Source: Dendrocalamus latiflorus
Lineage: Eukaryota; Streptophyta; Magnoliopsida; Poales; Poaceae
DNA length: 64,000 nt
Direction: 5' to 3'
NCBI GenBank assembly: GCA_017311315.1
Contig: CM029610.1
Location: 8,990,236 to 9,054,235, forward strand
The notes under the pieces were generated by a model that was given only the letters and a program-made list of their open reading frames with translations, was not told the origin of the DNA and did not search any database. Position numbers and translations under genes: made by a program. This document shows positions 36,242 through 48,542 of this stretch, one piece after another. Within the stretch, counting starts at the first letter, position 1, and the number at the start of each line of letters is the position of its first letter.

Positions 36242-36528
36242 AAACCATCCTAAAATCCCAAATACAAACAACTAAAATCCTCAAGGAATACAGAGCGCTA
36301 GAACAAGGGGAAAAAAGCACATCGAAACGAGAAAGGAAGAGAAAATTCACGGCCCCTTGTGCTCCTCGGCTCGTAATCTGTACTTTTGAGCGCAGCTGCG
36401 GCGGCGTCAGCTTGGTTCCATCCGATCCAGGTATTCACCTACTCCGCTTCTGAATGATCAGCTCCAATCCGCACGCTGATTGGCGAGGGAGCCGGAGCCT
36501 ATCAAGGTTGGGGGTCAAAGCTGATGTG

Positions 36529-36615
36529 CTACGGCTCGTCGGGCGGCGGTGTCACCAAACCCTCGACAGCCTTCGTCACAGCTTCCTCCAACGACGCCTC
36601 GTCGAACCCCCCAGC
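36529..36615 (-). pseudogene. Orphan last-exon-like segment, unidentified
   Basis: On the minus strand, TCTTTCAG is followed by an 87-base open stretch encoding AGGFDEASLEEAVTKAVEGL, then VTPPPDEP and a stop. It has the look of a real terminal exon (good acceptor, acidic amphipathic helix, phase 0). No upstream exons were recognised as far as the bHLH gene. It could be the last exon of a lost or captured gene. Confidence 0.3.
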
Positions 36616-37787
36616 CTGAAAGATTGAAAGCCGTCAGTAGCAAGATTCGCTGCTGAGCTCAGACATAGGAGCTCGGCCGCCACGAAATCGTTACAAACAG
36701 TCGCTGACAGATGAAAATTGTACGAATGCTGTCTCTACGCTTTCCTCCTATAAAAAATAGTACTAATCTCGAAGCATATGATCTATCCAAAGTTGATTAT
36801 ACTTTAAAAATTATAGAAAACACTACTAAGAAAATCAGAGAAGCACCTCCCAAAATCGCATAGGGACATCGTGCGCAAACGACTCCTTTATCATAACTTT
36901 CAGACTATGCCAACAGATAAATGTTTATGGTAAAAACCTGAATGATAAGATTTGTACGAACAGTATCATTGCTCTATCGACAAAGTAGGTCGTGCTCTTG
37001 CTGTGCAAACAAAGCATAGGAACGAACGAGCTTCAGGTTGTAATCTGACTGGTGGGAGTGCCTTATGCTCCATATATGTTAATATATTTTTTTTCTCCTC
37101 TTGTTTGTCAATGTGTTTAAGACTTCTTTCTTTTTGATAGATATTCTCGGTATGCGAAAGCACTAGTTTTTGATATGTGAAGATATACATTATGTAACTT
37201 TAAACTCTAAGCAATAAAAATTAAAATCGACGTGGGAGCCTGTATCCCACCCTTCAACGTGCATCTGCCCCTGGGTCAAAGTCAAGACGATTGGAACGGC
37301 TCGAATATATCATTTTGTCCTTGTGGCAGAGAACGAAGTTAGATCAGCAAGATTTGTAGACGTTACCACTGGCCAGACGAAGCTTTCCTGAAAGGAACAT
37401 GAAAAGATTTCCCTGGAATTTCGATGGAAAAACCGGGGCTGAGTTGGACTTGTACGCTGGCCGTGGCGTCATCCGACAACCAAATTAAACACGGGCTAAG
37501 TCTACAGGGCGGTCAAGTTCTCCCGTTGAGTTTTCTCCCGTGGGGCCCACGGCGTCGCTGTAGGCCAAAGGAGGAGAAGCTAATCTATTTTTTTTTTTTG
37601 TTTTGGCTTTGACCTAGCTTGGAACCACCAAATACTGCGTGACTTATCTCTACGAGGGAGAGAAGAAGCTAGCTCAAGCATCAAATTAAACCCCTAATTA
37701 ATTAACTTGGTGTTTTCTGGGTCTTACTTTGGATTTTTCGGCCCCTCATTTCCCATCTCGTTCTCAGGTTGGTGAAATACGCATGTA
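36616..37787. other. Intergenic; no gene recognised
   Basis: Mixed composition. Short ORFs near 37424-37612 and 36952-37137 show nothing conserved. The part beyond 37600 is probably 3' flank of the bHLH gene. Confidence 0.4.
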
Positions 37788-40198
37788 TTAGCGGCGGCGC
37801 TTGAGGAGCATGTCTAGAGAACGCATGAATTCTACAGGAATTTGATCTCGGGAAACTTGATCTCGTGTGTGCTCCAAACAGGGCTGAAGTATGAAGCTTG
37901 AGCTACAGAGCATATATATCCGCATAGATACGTACGCGAGGAACAAGCATTGTGACAGTGTATTCGTACCGTTGCTCGCAGTGTTAGGCTGGCCTGAGCA
38001 ACGCCATTGCTGCTGCTTGGTTGCATAGCGTCGACGGACACCACCGTGAAACGGCCCATCTCCTTGAGCGACGCGATCACACGGACCACTAGCTCCGACA
38101 GGTCGCACCCCGCCCGCGCCACCACCCTTACGGTCACCTCACGGCGGGGCTCCGACAACGACGACGACGTCGATGCGACGGCACCGCTGCTCACCTGGAC
38201 TCGTACTCTGTCCGGCGAGCCGCTAATCAGCCATTGAGCTTCGTTTGATGTCCTGCTGGCTGAGCTTCCATTGATCCGTTGGTGAATTTGGTCCTCGAGG
38301 CTTCGGTTCTTCGCCTCGAGGTCCGAGATCTGGGCTATCAGCAAGTTCATGTAGTCCAGTGTCTTGGCAAGAACTGTGGCCTTGTCTCTCTACAATGAGA
38401 AATATAAATGCAACAATTTTGTGACATTGCAATACATGCACCTTTCAACTCTCAAGGGTAATGGCTGGTAAAAGCAAGATAAATTAACAGATCAAAATGG
38501 CACAATGTACTAACCAAAAACAAGTAAATAATGTGTGATATTTCATGCTGAGCAAGTTGAGGTATACAATGAAGAAAAGTAACATGGATTTAATTTGTTG
38601 CAAGTTAAGGTATACAATGAAGAAAAGTAAGTGCTACTGCTAGTGAATATAGTAACTCATCTCATGTACTGATGTACCTTTGATCCCGGAGGAAGCAACG
38701 CCCTCAGCGCCTCGAAGCTCTCGTTGAGCCTCTCCCGCCTCCTCCGCTCCGATACCATATGGTGCAGCTGGCTGCTCGTCGGCGCCGTCACGGCACCCTC
38801 TTCCTCCTCCTGCCCCCGCTGCGCCGCAGAGCCGGCGGTGCCCTCCGGGTTGCACCTAATCATGTGCATCCTCCTCAGGATGGAGATGCCCATCTTGATC
38901 ACCCGCTGCCCGTGCACGCCCGGCGGACGTCGCGGCGCCAGCGCCGCGTTGTACGCCCGGAACGCCGTCCTCGACCCCCGGCGGGGCCAACGTTGCGAGC
39001 GGTGGTTGCCCGGGGGAGGCGTAGACGGGGTCGGAAGCGCCGACGACGAGGCGGCAGAGATGACGGCGAGCATCGCCTGCGCCATCGCGGCGTCGTCGGC
39101 CTCGGGGTTCGGGAAGTGGATGTGACCGGGTCCGTGGCCGCGGCGGCCGAAGGGCACGGGGTGCGACGGGCGCTGATGGAGCAGCGGCGCCACCGATAGT
39201 TCCCGGGGAGACGGCGTGGCGGATGACATGGCCATCGTGCGGAGGAGCGACGTCGAGCCGTCGGCCGGGCTTCCCACGGAGGCGGACGGCAGCGAGGAGG
39301 AGGACGACGACGGCCGCGTCGGCGGCATCTGGAGCAGCTCCTCGAACAGCGACTGCTGGAAGAAGTCCTCGGAGAAGACCTGCTCGATGCTCGCCTGCAA
39401 GTTCATGCGCGCGCCGTTTGCCGCCGCCGATATGCCGACCTCGATCTCACCGCCTTCGCATCCCATGAACGCCGCCATCTGCCAAGATTTGTTCATCTAG
39501 TTCGAATTATACTTCATAAGCACACCATCATACGAGATTAGAAAAACAAACCTTAATGCCAGCTTCCTGAAACACAAGAACAACACGCAAAGATCAGCAT
39601 TTGTCATTTTGCGAATAAGTGGAATTAATTAAACCTCATGATATAGAGGCCGGATTTTAATCCTTTATCTAAAAATTAAACCTCATGAGTGCTATGTGAT
39701 GAGAGGGTCGGATGCATGGGCGCTGACCTGGTAGAACTGCTGCTGCACCTGCAGAGACGCCGACGCCGCAAGGTCGTGCTCCGGCAGCTCCATGTACGCG
39801 CGGCCGTCCTTGTAAGCCCACCCCGGCACACACCCGCTCACGACCGTGCAGAACGAACCCCGGTACGCGTCGAACAGCGTGCGCACGCGGTCGTCTCCGC
39901 GGCCGCCGTCACGGAACCATGCATCCAGGCACCGCAGATGGGGGCTGCTCATGGAGGGCATTGCACGCGTAAGGGACGAACGAGCATCCAAGCATGAAAC
40001 ATGAGACGATGGCATGATCTACGTACGTACGTGCGTGCGTGCGTACCTGGTGGCGGCGGCAGCAGCTGAAGAAGGAGGAGGCCGGCCGGGGATGGGAGCC
40101 CAGACGCAGAGGTAGGCGCAGCCGGGGACGCGCGCCGCCGCCTGCTCGAGGATGCGCAGCCGGGACTCCTTGCAGAGCACGAAGAGGGTGTCCATCAT
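37788..40198 (-). CDS. bHLH transcription factor, bHLH041-like
   Basis: Nuclear DNA-binding regulator. Exons (transcript order): 40047-40198, 39728-39947, 39552-39566, 38678-39478, 37970-38389, 37788-37883. All junctions are GT-AG and in phase; 567 aa. Residues 1-125 form an N-terminal sensor-like region (SPHLRCLDAWF ... GWAYKDGRAYMELPEHDLA). Then comes the micro-exon EAGIK and MAAFMGCEGGEIEVG. The bHLH starts near 367: LHHMVSERRRRERLNESF, helix 1 to LLPPGSK, then RDKATVLAKTLDYMNLLIAQ and a coiled extension. About 450-535 resembles an ACT-like domain. The intron between GSK and RDK sits inside the bHLH domain. The last exon (PCLEHTRDQ ... KRRR) is my least certain part: without splicing at 37970 the frame would stop at 37832. 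ATG occurs twice at the start (40198 and 40195). The family name is from overall resemblance. Confidence 0.88.
39552..39566 (-). other. 15-base micro-exon of the bHLH gene
   Basis: TTTCAG|GAAGCTGGCATTAAG|GTTTGT on the minus strand encodes EAGIK. It joins QQQFYQ to MAAFMGCEGGE in phase. Related proteins have REAGIKT-type sequence here, so skipping it would shorten the protein without a frameshift. Confidence 0.75.
40021..40046. repeat. ACGT/GTGC microsatellite in bHLH intron 1
   Basis: Alternating ACGTACGTAC and GTGCGTGCGT units lie immediately inside the 5' splice site of intron 1. The donor GTACGC is itself part of the repeat, so length changes could affect splicing. Confidence 0.8.
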
Positions 40199-40334
40199 CT
40201 GTGGAGACGACGGGAGAGGATGGCGTCCATGGCTATCTGTAGAGACGACGGGAGAGGTTGGCGTCCATGGCTATCTTCTTGATTGATCGACGATGGCTAC
40301 TTGTTTGCTGTCGCTGCCGTCGACGACTGATCGG

Positions 40335-40343
40335 TATATATAT
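40335..40343 (-). promoter_or_regulatory. Probable TATA box of the bHLH gene
   Basis: ATATATATACC on the minus strand, about 137 bases upstream of the start codon. Placement suits transcription starting near 40305. Sequence-only inference. Confidence 0.5.
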
Positions 40344-41660
40344 GTGCGCCGAGTGATGATCGATGCAGGTGTGCGTGTGTGAACGACGCCATCGGAGGGA
40401 AAAGTAGTCTAGTGCGGTTGGGCCGGGGGAAGCTAGCAAGTTTGGCCGGGAGAGAACGGATGGGGACATGCATGGCAAGGGGATGAGCGAGGGGTTGAAA
40501 AGTATGACGAGAGAAGAGGATGCTACATGAAAGTCGTTCAAAGGTCTCCTGTTGCTGATGTGCTTGAAAAAGGGTCAAACAGGGGTGGCAGGGATGGGGC
40601 TGTTGGAGCCCTGGAGTAGCAGCAGCTACATCCCATCTTCCATTCATCCTTAGCCTCTCAAGTCTCGACTAGGTGACATGGGAAGAAGGGGGTGGGGCCA
40701 CCTCTCAGCGAGCATGGGCGAGTGTCTAGGCTCATCGGTGACAAGCTATAGAGGTCCGTCGCCGTTGATCAGGGCACAGGTCATGAAGGGTGCACCGTGG
40801 CTAGATTCAACAAGGGTCAAACTGGATTTGTCCAGTCTCTCTAACTTGTTGGCTCTGCGCCTCTACCACTTATGGGAAGGATGCATGTTTCCGTGTAGCG
40901 AGCCGGCATGCACGAAACCCCAAGGCAAGGGGTCTTCCTACTTTGGTGGTGTAGCTCTTACATGAGGCTGATAGGTGGGGCATGAGATATACGTCGTTGA
41001 CACACCTACAGTACTTATTAACTAGGTGGTGATCAGTTCGGTCGTACCGAGCAATTTGCCCTTTCATGTCATTAGTGTTTATGCATGGCCCAAACTAATT
41101 AACTTTTTAAAATCAAGTGCTTGAGCTAGTTGTGGGATTTTGTTTTACATTATCATTTCTAGCTCAGTAAGTCGTCTTTTTGGTGTACTTTGGACGTGTG
41201 TGCGTCTCAATTCAGCTTGTAGGCTCATATATAATAGTAGTATAAAATAAGTTTTTTTAAGGAACCCAAAAAAATATATGATATTGCTATAATTGGGAGT
41301 ACACTTAGGTTGGTCTGGCTAGTTGGCCGTCACAAGAAAAATGGCCATCACGTACGTGCACTTTGACAGAATTGCCTCTTTCATGATTGCCAACATGTCA
41401 CTAAACATGCTTCTGTGATGAATCAGGGGCGACGGCCTTTCCGTGATGCTTTGTCGTCACCAAGGGGTTTCGTAACAGCCTTTGGGCCTTTCGTGACGGT
41501 TTGGGACCGTTACGGAACATCTGTTAGTGGTAAGAGTTGCAGGTGTAAATAACCAAAACAAATGGAAAAAATGATATGTAATTAATAGTAGTGAAGATTA
41601 ATCTCTTTTACACTTACAGTCAATGGGACACCACATAAGATCAGCCCATGCAACTCATTG
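40344..41660. other. bHLH upstream region and intergenic DNA
   Basis: No gene. Near 41399-41530, CACTAAACATGCTTCTGTGATG and, facing it, TAACAGATGTTCCGTAACGG preceded by CAC with GTGACGGTTTGGGACCGTTAC resemble CACTA-type ends with subterminal repeats. I see no matching target duplication. Confidence 0.35.
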
Positions 41661-42040
41661 TGTTGGGGGAGGGTCTCCGCGCCACCTCGGGTCCATGACC
41701 ATCTCGGAGCGATGGCACCTAATGAAGGATCTACCTTAAATCAGCCCTGGGGTCCCAGACGTGGTGGGACCCGCACGGAGCAAATGATGTGGATACCCCT
41801 AAGTGTAAACTAGGCCCCGAGGGCAATATTGTAACTTCACTCGTCTTCCTCTCTCTCTCTCTCTCTCCCTATAAACAGGACCCCTTATAATGGGTGAGGG
41901 GCATTTTGTAACCCTAGAACACTCATATTGAATACACTTGGTGGTTGTGTGCTTCCCCTTGAGTCCTTTTACATCCTTGGCGGTCTTCGAATCTGACCAA
42001 GGGTGCTTCTAAGTTTACATCCGGATTTGTATCGACGACA
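41661..42040 (+). mobile_element. Small solo LTR, 380 bp
   Basis: Begins TGTTGGGGGAGGGTCTCC, ends ATCGACGACA, flanked by CATTG and CCTTG (4/5). Contains a (CT)n tract and CCTATAAACAGGACCCC, a plausible TATA box, then GTAACCCTAG leader sequence. Shares the TGTTGGGGGAG start with the LTR at 21164-21504. No internal region remains. Confidence 0.6.
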
Positions 42041-42707
42041 CCTTGGAAATGTTCATGCACATTGCCAAACATCCCCTTTTCAACCTGATCAAGCAACATT
42101 CAATCAAATCACTTGATACACACGTACTGAGGGCTTGCTTGGCATGGCTTCAACTCCTGATTTTTAGCTCCAGATTCTCATACAAGTGGATCATCTGAGA
42201 ACCTGGAGCTATAACAAGGTTGAGTTTGGCTAGGAGGTTGCTCCAAATTCAAGAATGAGTGGATTGTATGCAAAATATACACACTACCTATGGTTTTGAC
42301 ACTTGTATATTATTTTGTATATATTACTAGTTTATTTAAATTTTTTATATATTGTTATTTTGGACATCATTTTAATTTTAAAACCTTTTCGACAAAAAAT
42401 ATCACAAATTTATCATGGTATGTAATGAAAAATACAATGATCATAACATAAGGTTCAAATTCAACAATTTATCATAACCTAAGGTTCCAACCCAACAAGT
42501 TATCAACAGGAGGGTATGTTCATACCATTGGATTAACAACATAAATATTCATAACATAAGGTTCACAACATATATGTTCATAACATGAGATGCACAAAAT
42601 TTATGACATAGTATCTAACTTGTGCTACTTCCAAAATATCACCAAGAAAGAGCTATAGCAGTCACAAGCTCATCGTCTTGATTGTGGCGTTGACCCATTG
42701 GATGCAT

Positions 42708-42985
42708 CTATCTCGAAGGAATGGTAGGCACATAATTAAGATCTGGATCACACCTATGGAAATGCCAATTCCCACTAGCATGCTCACGTATGAAGTTATG
42801 GAGTTCCATAGTAGCCGCAATAATTATCTCTTGCTTGATCATTGGATAAGCCAATATCTTAGCACAATTTGCCACTTCATCTTCCATACTCCAAATGATC
42901 TCTCAACCACATTACGCTTAGATGAGTGTACCCTATCGAACTTCTCTTTGGCAGTAGTTGGTTCCGCACCTCTTCGGAAATCTAG
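42708..42985 (-). pseudogene. Harbinger transposase relic, C-terminal part
   Basis: Continues the transposase on the far side of the LTR element: FRRGAEPTTAKEKFDRVHSS, then KRNVVERSFGVWKMKWQI, the conserved C-terminal catalytic block of this family. One frameshift near 42845 leads to LAYPMIKQEIIIAATMELHN and a natural stop at 42708-42710. The upstream codon junction with RYHILD at 55031 is exact apart from the 5-bp target duplication. Confidence 0.8.
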
Positions 42986-45900
42986 TGTCAGACCCGGATT
43001 TTTCAATCCGAATCCTCTGTGATTCCACCGCACTATTCCCTGGATCAGTAGATAGTGCTCACAGTTACAGTACTGAATATCAAAGTACATATCATGCGAA
43101 AGCGTAAATGTAATAGTAAACTTACTCATGGGCCGATTAGGCCGAAATCGGTAAATAGCAGCAGCGGAAGAACGAAGCACACCGGTGGGACCTTCAGGAC
43201 ATGCCCACAGGCAGCCAACTGGAGGTTCGCGACCTAGCCATTGACATCTTCATCTTCTCGGCCAGCTTGACCAATCTTGTTGCTGAGGCGAGGTGATTTG
43301 ATTCCTGAATCTGAATTTTGTTGCAACAGCGAGCATGAGCACTCCGACCCCGTGCTCCGCGAGCCAATACACAGAATGCAATTAAATGGTATGCATGGCT
43401 TATCAAAGGAAGGCTCGGGTTATTTTATTTTTGCGTAGAGTGCTTTTGAATACAATTACTTAAAAATCCCTAAGACCTAGCAGTTTGAACCAAATCATAA
43501 TGTACAAGGAAATGCATTATTAATATCGATTCAGATTCCATCCACCGTTACATGGCATCTGCACCATATAGCAATTTCTTCAGCGTTATAGCCGCTTAAC
43601 TTATCACTGGGACGACACCCAGGACAATTCCAAACCAGGGCAGTCCTTCGCCCTTCAAGTTTCCATTCCCATTTTCCAAACATTTTTAAAACCGAACTAT
43701 ATCTAGTTAAGTTCCCATGTCCGCCCTTGACCGTGGGCACGGCTATTCGAATAGTTTTGACTCTGCAGAGTTTGTACACTTTCACCACAAGAGACAATCA
43801 ACTCGTTGCCCCACACGTTTCCTTAGACATGTGGTTGAGCAGATCATCACAGTGACTTTTCAAAGTATCTAGTCCTTTCTCCCATCTCACATTATGGGTG
43901 ACCGCCCATTTGCGATGGGTCCCATCTGTGCGCGGGATGTTTTCCCCAGACTCTAACGCAGCTCGGGCTCCTACTTCCCGCAACGTTAGGAAAGCGGGAA
44001 AACTTCACCCCCCACTGGTGTCCCTTCGGCCCCCTTGCCATAGCATAACCCCATCAATCCACTACCAGTGAGATGAGTCCGGGATTTCGATAAGTCTACT
44101 TAGCCAAGTTGTATTTTACAGACTTGTGGTTGTACTGTTTTACACGGGTTGGCATGACAAGATTCAGTCCTTAGTGGTATCTGGGCGGTTCTACCACAAA
44201 CCACACTCTCGTGCACCACTGCACCATACCCCCGAACCATCCGCCCAGATATTAAGCATGTTGAGGTTTTTGGGAATATAAAATAACCATAATCAACATA
44301 CATCAGTCATTACCACCATGACTGCCCAACCAATTTTTCTCAGGATTAAAAGTGATGCTTGGGCGCTCTCGCGCCCATGAATATCTAAACAATACTACGC
44401 ATGGCATATAATTACGGACTTATTTCCGAAAGGTTACTATTATAATTTGTGCTAGGGCGACAATGTTCACATGTTCAAATATTCCAAAGGGGGGGGGTAA
44501 TATTAACCAAGTACACAATGGGATATAACTAGAATCTTAAATTATCATGTATTTGCATATGACATAACAGCATGCAATTTGATAATTTAAACAAAAGTAA
44601 TTTGCAGAAAACGTAGGTTCAACATGATCAAAGTATTGACTCGCCTGGCGCGGTTTACCGCGGACTTTGGCGCACACGATGCTTTCTCTTGAGCTTCTAT
44701 CCTTCATCTTCACTTCGAGCTTGATCTCGTTTGATCCACTGAATCTTCACGACTCCCAATTTCTAATTACGCGACAAATGACTGAATGCAAATAAAAGTA
44801 AATAACTCAAAAAGATCCAAATAAATCCGAATAATTTAAATGGCCGGTTTAATTTATTTTATACATGTATTACGATTTGAGAATAGCAGAGTGATTCGGT
44901 TTAGTGTGTTGCAAACACAGCAGTAGCTGGGTTTGAGTGAGAGAACGAGTTATCTGAATAACTTTACCGTGAGGGAAAATTTTAGGATAATAAAGGATCA
45001 TAAGTAAGGAAGTATCTACAGGGATTATTTTACTTTGGAGAAGAAGTGGCCAAACATAGCCGATTGGAGAAAGACGAAATTCGATCTTTTTATTAATAAC
45101 CTCTTTTATTATTTTCGTATTTATCAAGGAAGTTCCATGAGTTAGGTAGACCTATGTATCGATGTATGAGTCTGGCTGGGTATGTATTCCTTGCAACTTA
45201 GGTTATGGTAAAGGCATACTGGACTGATGGATGAGATCTGTACTTATTCTATAAATCTTTTAGTCAAAAGTATTATAGCACTTGTCCAAAAAGCTAGGTC
45301 TAGGAATTTCTTATATTAGAACTTAAGTCTTTTAAATCATAATTTCCGACGAATCAATACAACCCACTTTACTCCCTTAACTTTAACTTGGATATATTTA
45401 TTAAGTTTTTAGAATAATCTCTGATATAGGCTTTTACTTACTAATTAGATTAAGATAAATAGCAAAGGCTCAATATTTATTCATATATGGTAATTGATTA
45501 AAATTTAAACCTCTAATAATCCCATTATCATATTTTACGTATCTACATTCATAGCTAAGCTAAGTTTAAGTTGAATTAGGGATCCACTCCTATGGGTCCT
45601 AACTTGTTATATATACAATTATGCTCAATACTATTATGTACTAGAGCTAGTGTTAAGATTTAATTAATGTCACTATTATTAGCTTGCTCATACTTTAACT
45701 ATTCTTAGGCTTAGCTCTATCTAATTTAGATTTATTTGTCTAAGTAAAGGTTACTGTACAAGGTAATAAAATATATCGCTGAGACTTGTTTAATGGTAGT
45801 ATGATAAATATTAGGGCATAAATGTTTATATTCTAATTAAGGGCTAGCTTTATTAAATATATACATTTATCCCAAGGCTGCTTCTCCTAATTAACGCCTT

Positions 45901-47934
45901 AATATGTAACTAGATTTGCAATGTAAACATTAAAGTTATACTAATTATTTATCATGACAACTAATCCGAATTTAAATCATACATACCGGGTAATAACTAA
46001 TCCATGATTAGACATTTATTAAGCTCACGTATATTCTAATAAATTTTGTACCATTGACATGTGGGACCAGCCACTGCTCTTTAATTAAGGGGGGTCCACA
46101 AGTCAGTGAGGGGTTTTTAATTAACAAACCAATGACAGTCATTAACTCTTAATTAGCATTAATTAACCTCTGTATGAACTAAATGAGCTTACTTATATTC
46201 AAATTAATCTTTAATATTCCCATTAATCCTTTTTAATATTCCCTAATCACAGTTAATCATCTCCTAATCATTCTCTCGGTTTACTGTAGCTCGGCAAAAA
46301 TATCCTAAAAACCTATCCTAAGTATTACGGCCAGAGGAATCTGGTGGAAGCGTCGGCGGAGCCTGGGGAGCTTCGGAGCGGGCCGGCGGCGACCCGGAGC
46401 GGCGGCGGAACAAGGAAACGGGTGTTACGGCGGCACAGGGCATAGGAACTCAATTAATTCGCAAGAGAGCATCTCAGCGGGGACAGGAAGCTACCTCGGG
46501 GGTCGGCTTGACTCGGGGGCAGCTGTGGCGGCTTGGCGGCGTGCGGCGGCGGTGAACGGAGGAGGTGCACGGTGCCGGCGAAGTGCGGACCAGGAGGGGC
46601 TCGGCCGGGGACGGGGGAAGCTTCGCCGTGCTCCGAGGGTGCTCCTACTCGGAGGAATTGGCCGGGGACGGCCTGTGGAGAGAACGGCGGCGGCAGTGGT
46701 GCGCTTGGCCGGCGGTGAAGAGGAAACCGATTCTGGCGAGCTCCGGTCGTGGGGGTTCAATTCCGTGAGAGGAGAGGATGTGGGGGATGATGTGAGGCTA
46801 ATGGAGGTGCTCCCTTGCTTTTAAAGACTGGGAGCCGACCGGGCGGCGTGGAGGACCGGCGCGATCAGCGCGCCGCGCAGCTGAGGAGAGGGGAGGGGCG
46901 CGGGAAGCGGTGGGCGGCCGGGAGAGCTCTTTATAGGCGTGGAAAGGGGGTTGCTGCGGCGCCCATGTGACCGGTGACTATGGCACAGTGGCCAGGACAA
47001 GACGGCGATGCGAGCGCGCGGTGACGGGCGGCAGAGCATGGGCATGGCGGTGGTGACGCGGGAGCGCAGGCGGGGACGCGACGGAGGGCACAGGGCGATG
47101 TCGACAGGGCAGGCGTGGGATTCCTGGCGCTTGACCACCCTTACCTGCTCCGCTGCTTTGCTCCGCACGCGCGCTGGGGCAGCAGGAAGCGCGCGCCACG
47201 TGGTCGGAAAGCTCTGCGCGCGGCAGAGGGAAGAGCGAGGAGGAGGAAGAAAGAGCCGGGCGATAGGAGGGCCACCGGCCAGTGAGGGAACGGGGGAGAG
47301 AAACCGGGCCCGCTGGCTGGGAGAGAAGGCGAGGGCGAGGGCGGGGTCCGCCCGTCAGAGTGCGCTTGCGCGCTGCGCACGGGGGCCGGGCAGGCGGGAA
47401 ATTGGGCTGCACGGCCGAAGGAGGGATGGGGTTGGGCTGGATGGTGTCGGCCGGCCTAACTCCATCCATTTCATTTTTTTTTTGTATATATACACACACA
47501 CATATACATATACATATGTATATATATAATTTCATTCATTGTTAGTTTGCTGACTTATTTCATTTTGCATATTTTATTTCTAAGCTCTCACTTGCACAAT
47601 TTGTATATGCAAATTTGTATTTTATCCATTTACTCTTATTGCTATTTATGCCATTATTATCAAAATGAGATTTTATATTTTTAACTCAGGTTTCCCTCTT
47701 CTTATACTGGATCATCTTTTCAGATTAGTATTTAGGATTTTAGTTTTCTATTATTTGCATATTCACTTTTTAGGGCATTATTAATGCTTGTTTCTTTGTC
47801 TTTTATGAATTTCAATTTTTGGAACATCAACCAAATTCAGGAAAACACCATAAAATCCAAATTCAAATAGAATATATTGCAAAAATAACTCAAGAAATTC
47901 AGATTTTCAAAATTTAAATTTTTGGGATGTTACA
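42986..47934 (-). repeat. 3' LTR
   Basis: 4949 bp, same layout as the 5' LTR. GC-rich ORFs at 46491-47535 appear in both LTRs on both strands. They are compositional, not genes. Confidence 0.93.
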
Positions 47935-47953
47935 AACCTACCCCCCTTAAAAA
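47935..47953 (-). other. Polypurine tract
   Basis: AAGGGGGGTAGG on the minus strand lies immediately before the 3' LTR start TGTAACA. This is the expected plus-strand priming site. Confidence 0.85.
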
Positions 47954-48542
47954 GAATCTCGACCCCGAGATTTTGGTAGAGTTGGAAGAAAGAAGGTGGG
48001 GTTATACTAGCTAGCAATGGGTTTCCGGGTGCTGCTCGACGTATAGTTCTTTAGCTCCATCGAGAGATGAAGATCTACACATTGGGGGTTAACACGTGGA
48101 GAAGTCAAAAGGGAAAAGAGAAACCTTGTTCTCCGGATAGGTCGTAGACTTTCAGATGCTTCGCTTTGACATCGTCGTCTTCACATCATCGTAGAATGGA
48201 GTAGTTGTGTCGCCTATTGGTCATACGGTCGTAGAATTTCATATTGATAGGTGGGTAGCAATGGTCTGTGCCGTAGGGGTAAACAGAAGGGGAGAGGACG
48301 TTAGGATTGCAGGGGTGACGACACACATTTCTATATGGCGGTCTTTTGTCCTCATCACTATAAGGCTCCCGGTGTCTGCAAATCTTCGCGGTCGGATTCA
48401 TCTAGATCTACTAAAGTATTATTACACCTTCAAAGTAGCCATACATCATATTAGTACTTCCAAAAGTAATTATACATCATAGTAGTTCTCCAACATACTC
48501 ATCTACTCTTGCTACCCCCCCTTAAATAAATGGTAGCAGACA
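47954..48542. other. Internal region downstream of the knuckle ORF
   Basis: About 590 bases between the ORF stop and the polypurine tract. No domain in any frame on either strand. Confidence 0.5.

Noticed and set aside
35528..36275. Two ORFs (182 and 155 codons) on opposite strands with the same start sequence
   Set aside because: They are mirror images produced by the fold-back element; the GC-rich core gives Ala/Arg/Pro runs.
37832..37969. Unspliced read-through end of the bHLH protein (46 extra residues)
   Set aside because: A good donor at 37969 and acceptor at 37884 give an in-phase basic tail; the read-through sequence looks noncoding. Not excluded as a splice variant.
38724..39500. 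Plus-strand ORFs of 94-146 codons opposite the bHLH gene
   Set aside because: Antisense shadows of the long GC-rich exon 38678-39478.
41399..41530. Tiny CACTA-like element
   Set aside because: The ends resemble CACTA termini, but the inverted repeats match poorly and no 3-bp target duplication is seen.
46491..47535. Pro/Arg/Ser-rich ORFs of 80-185 codons on both strands (and their copies at 53588-54641)
   Set aside because: They sit in the GC-rich part of both LTRs, overlap each other on opposite strands and have no domains.
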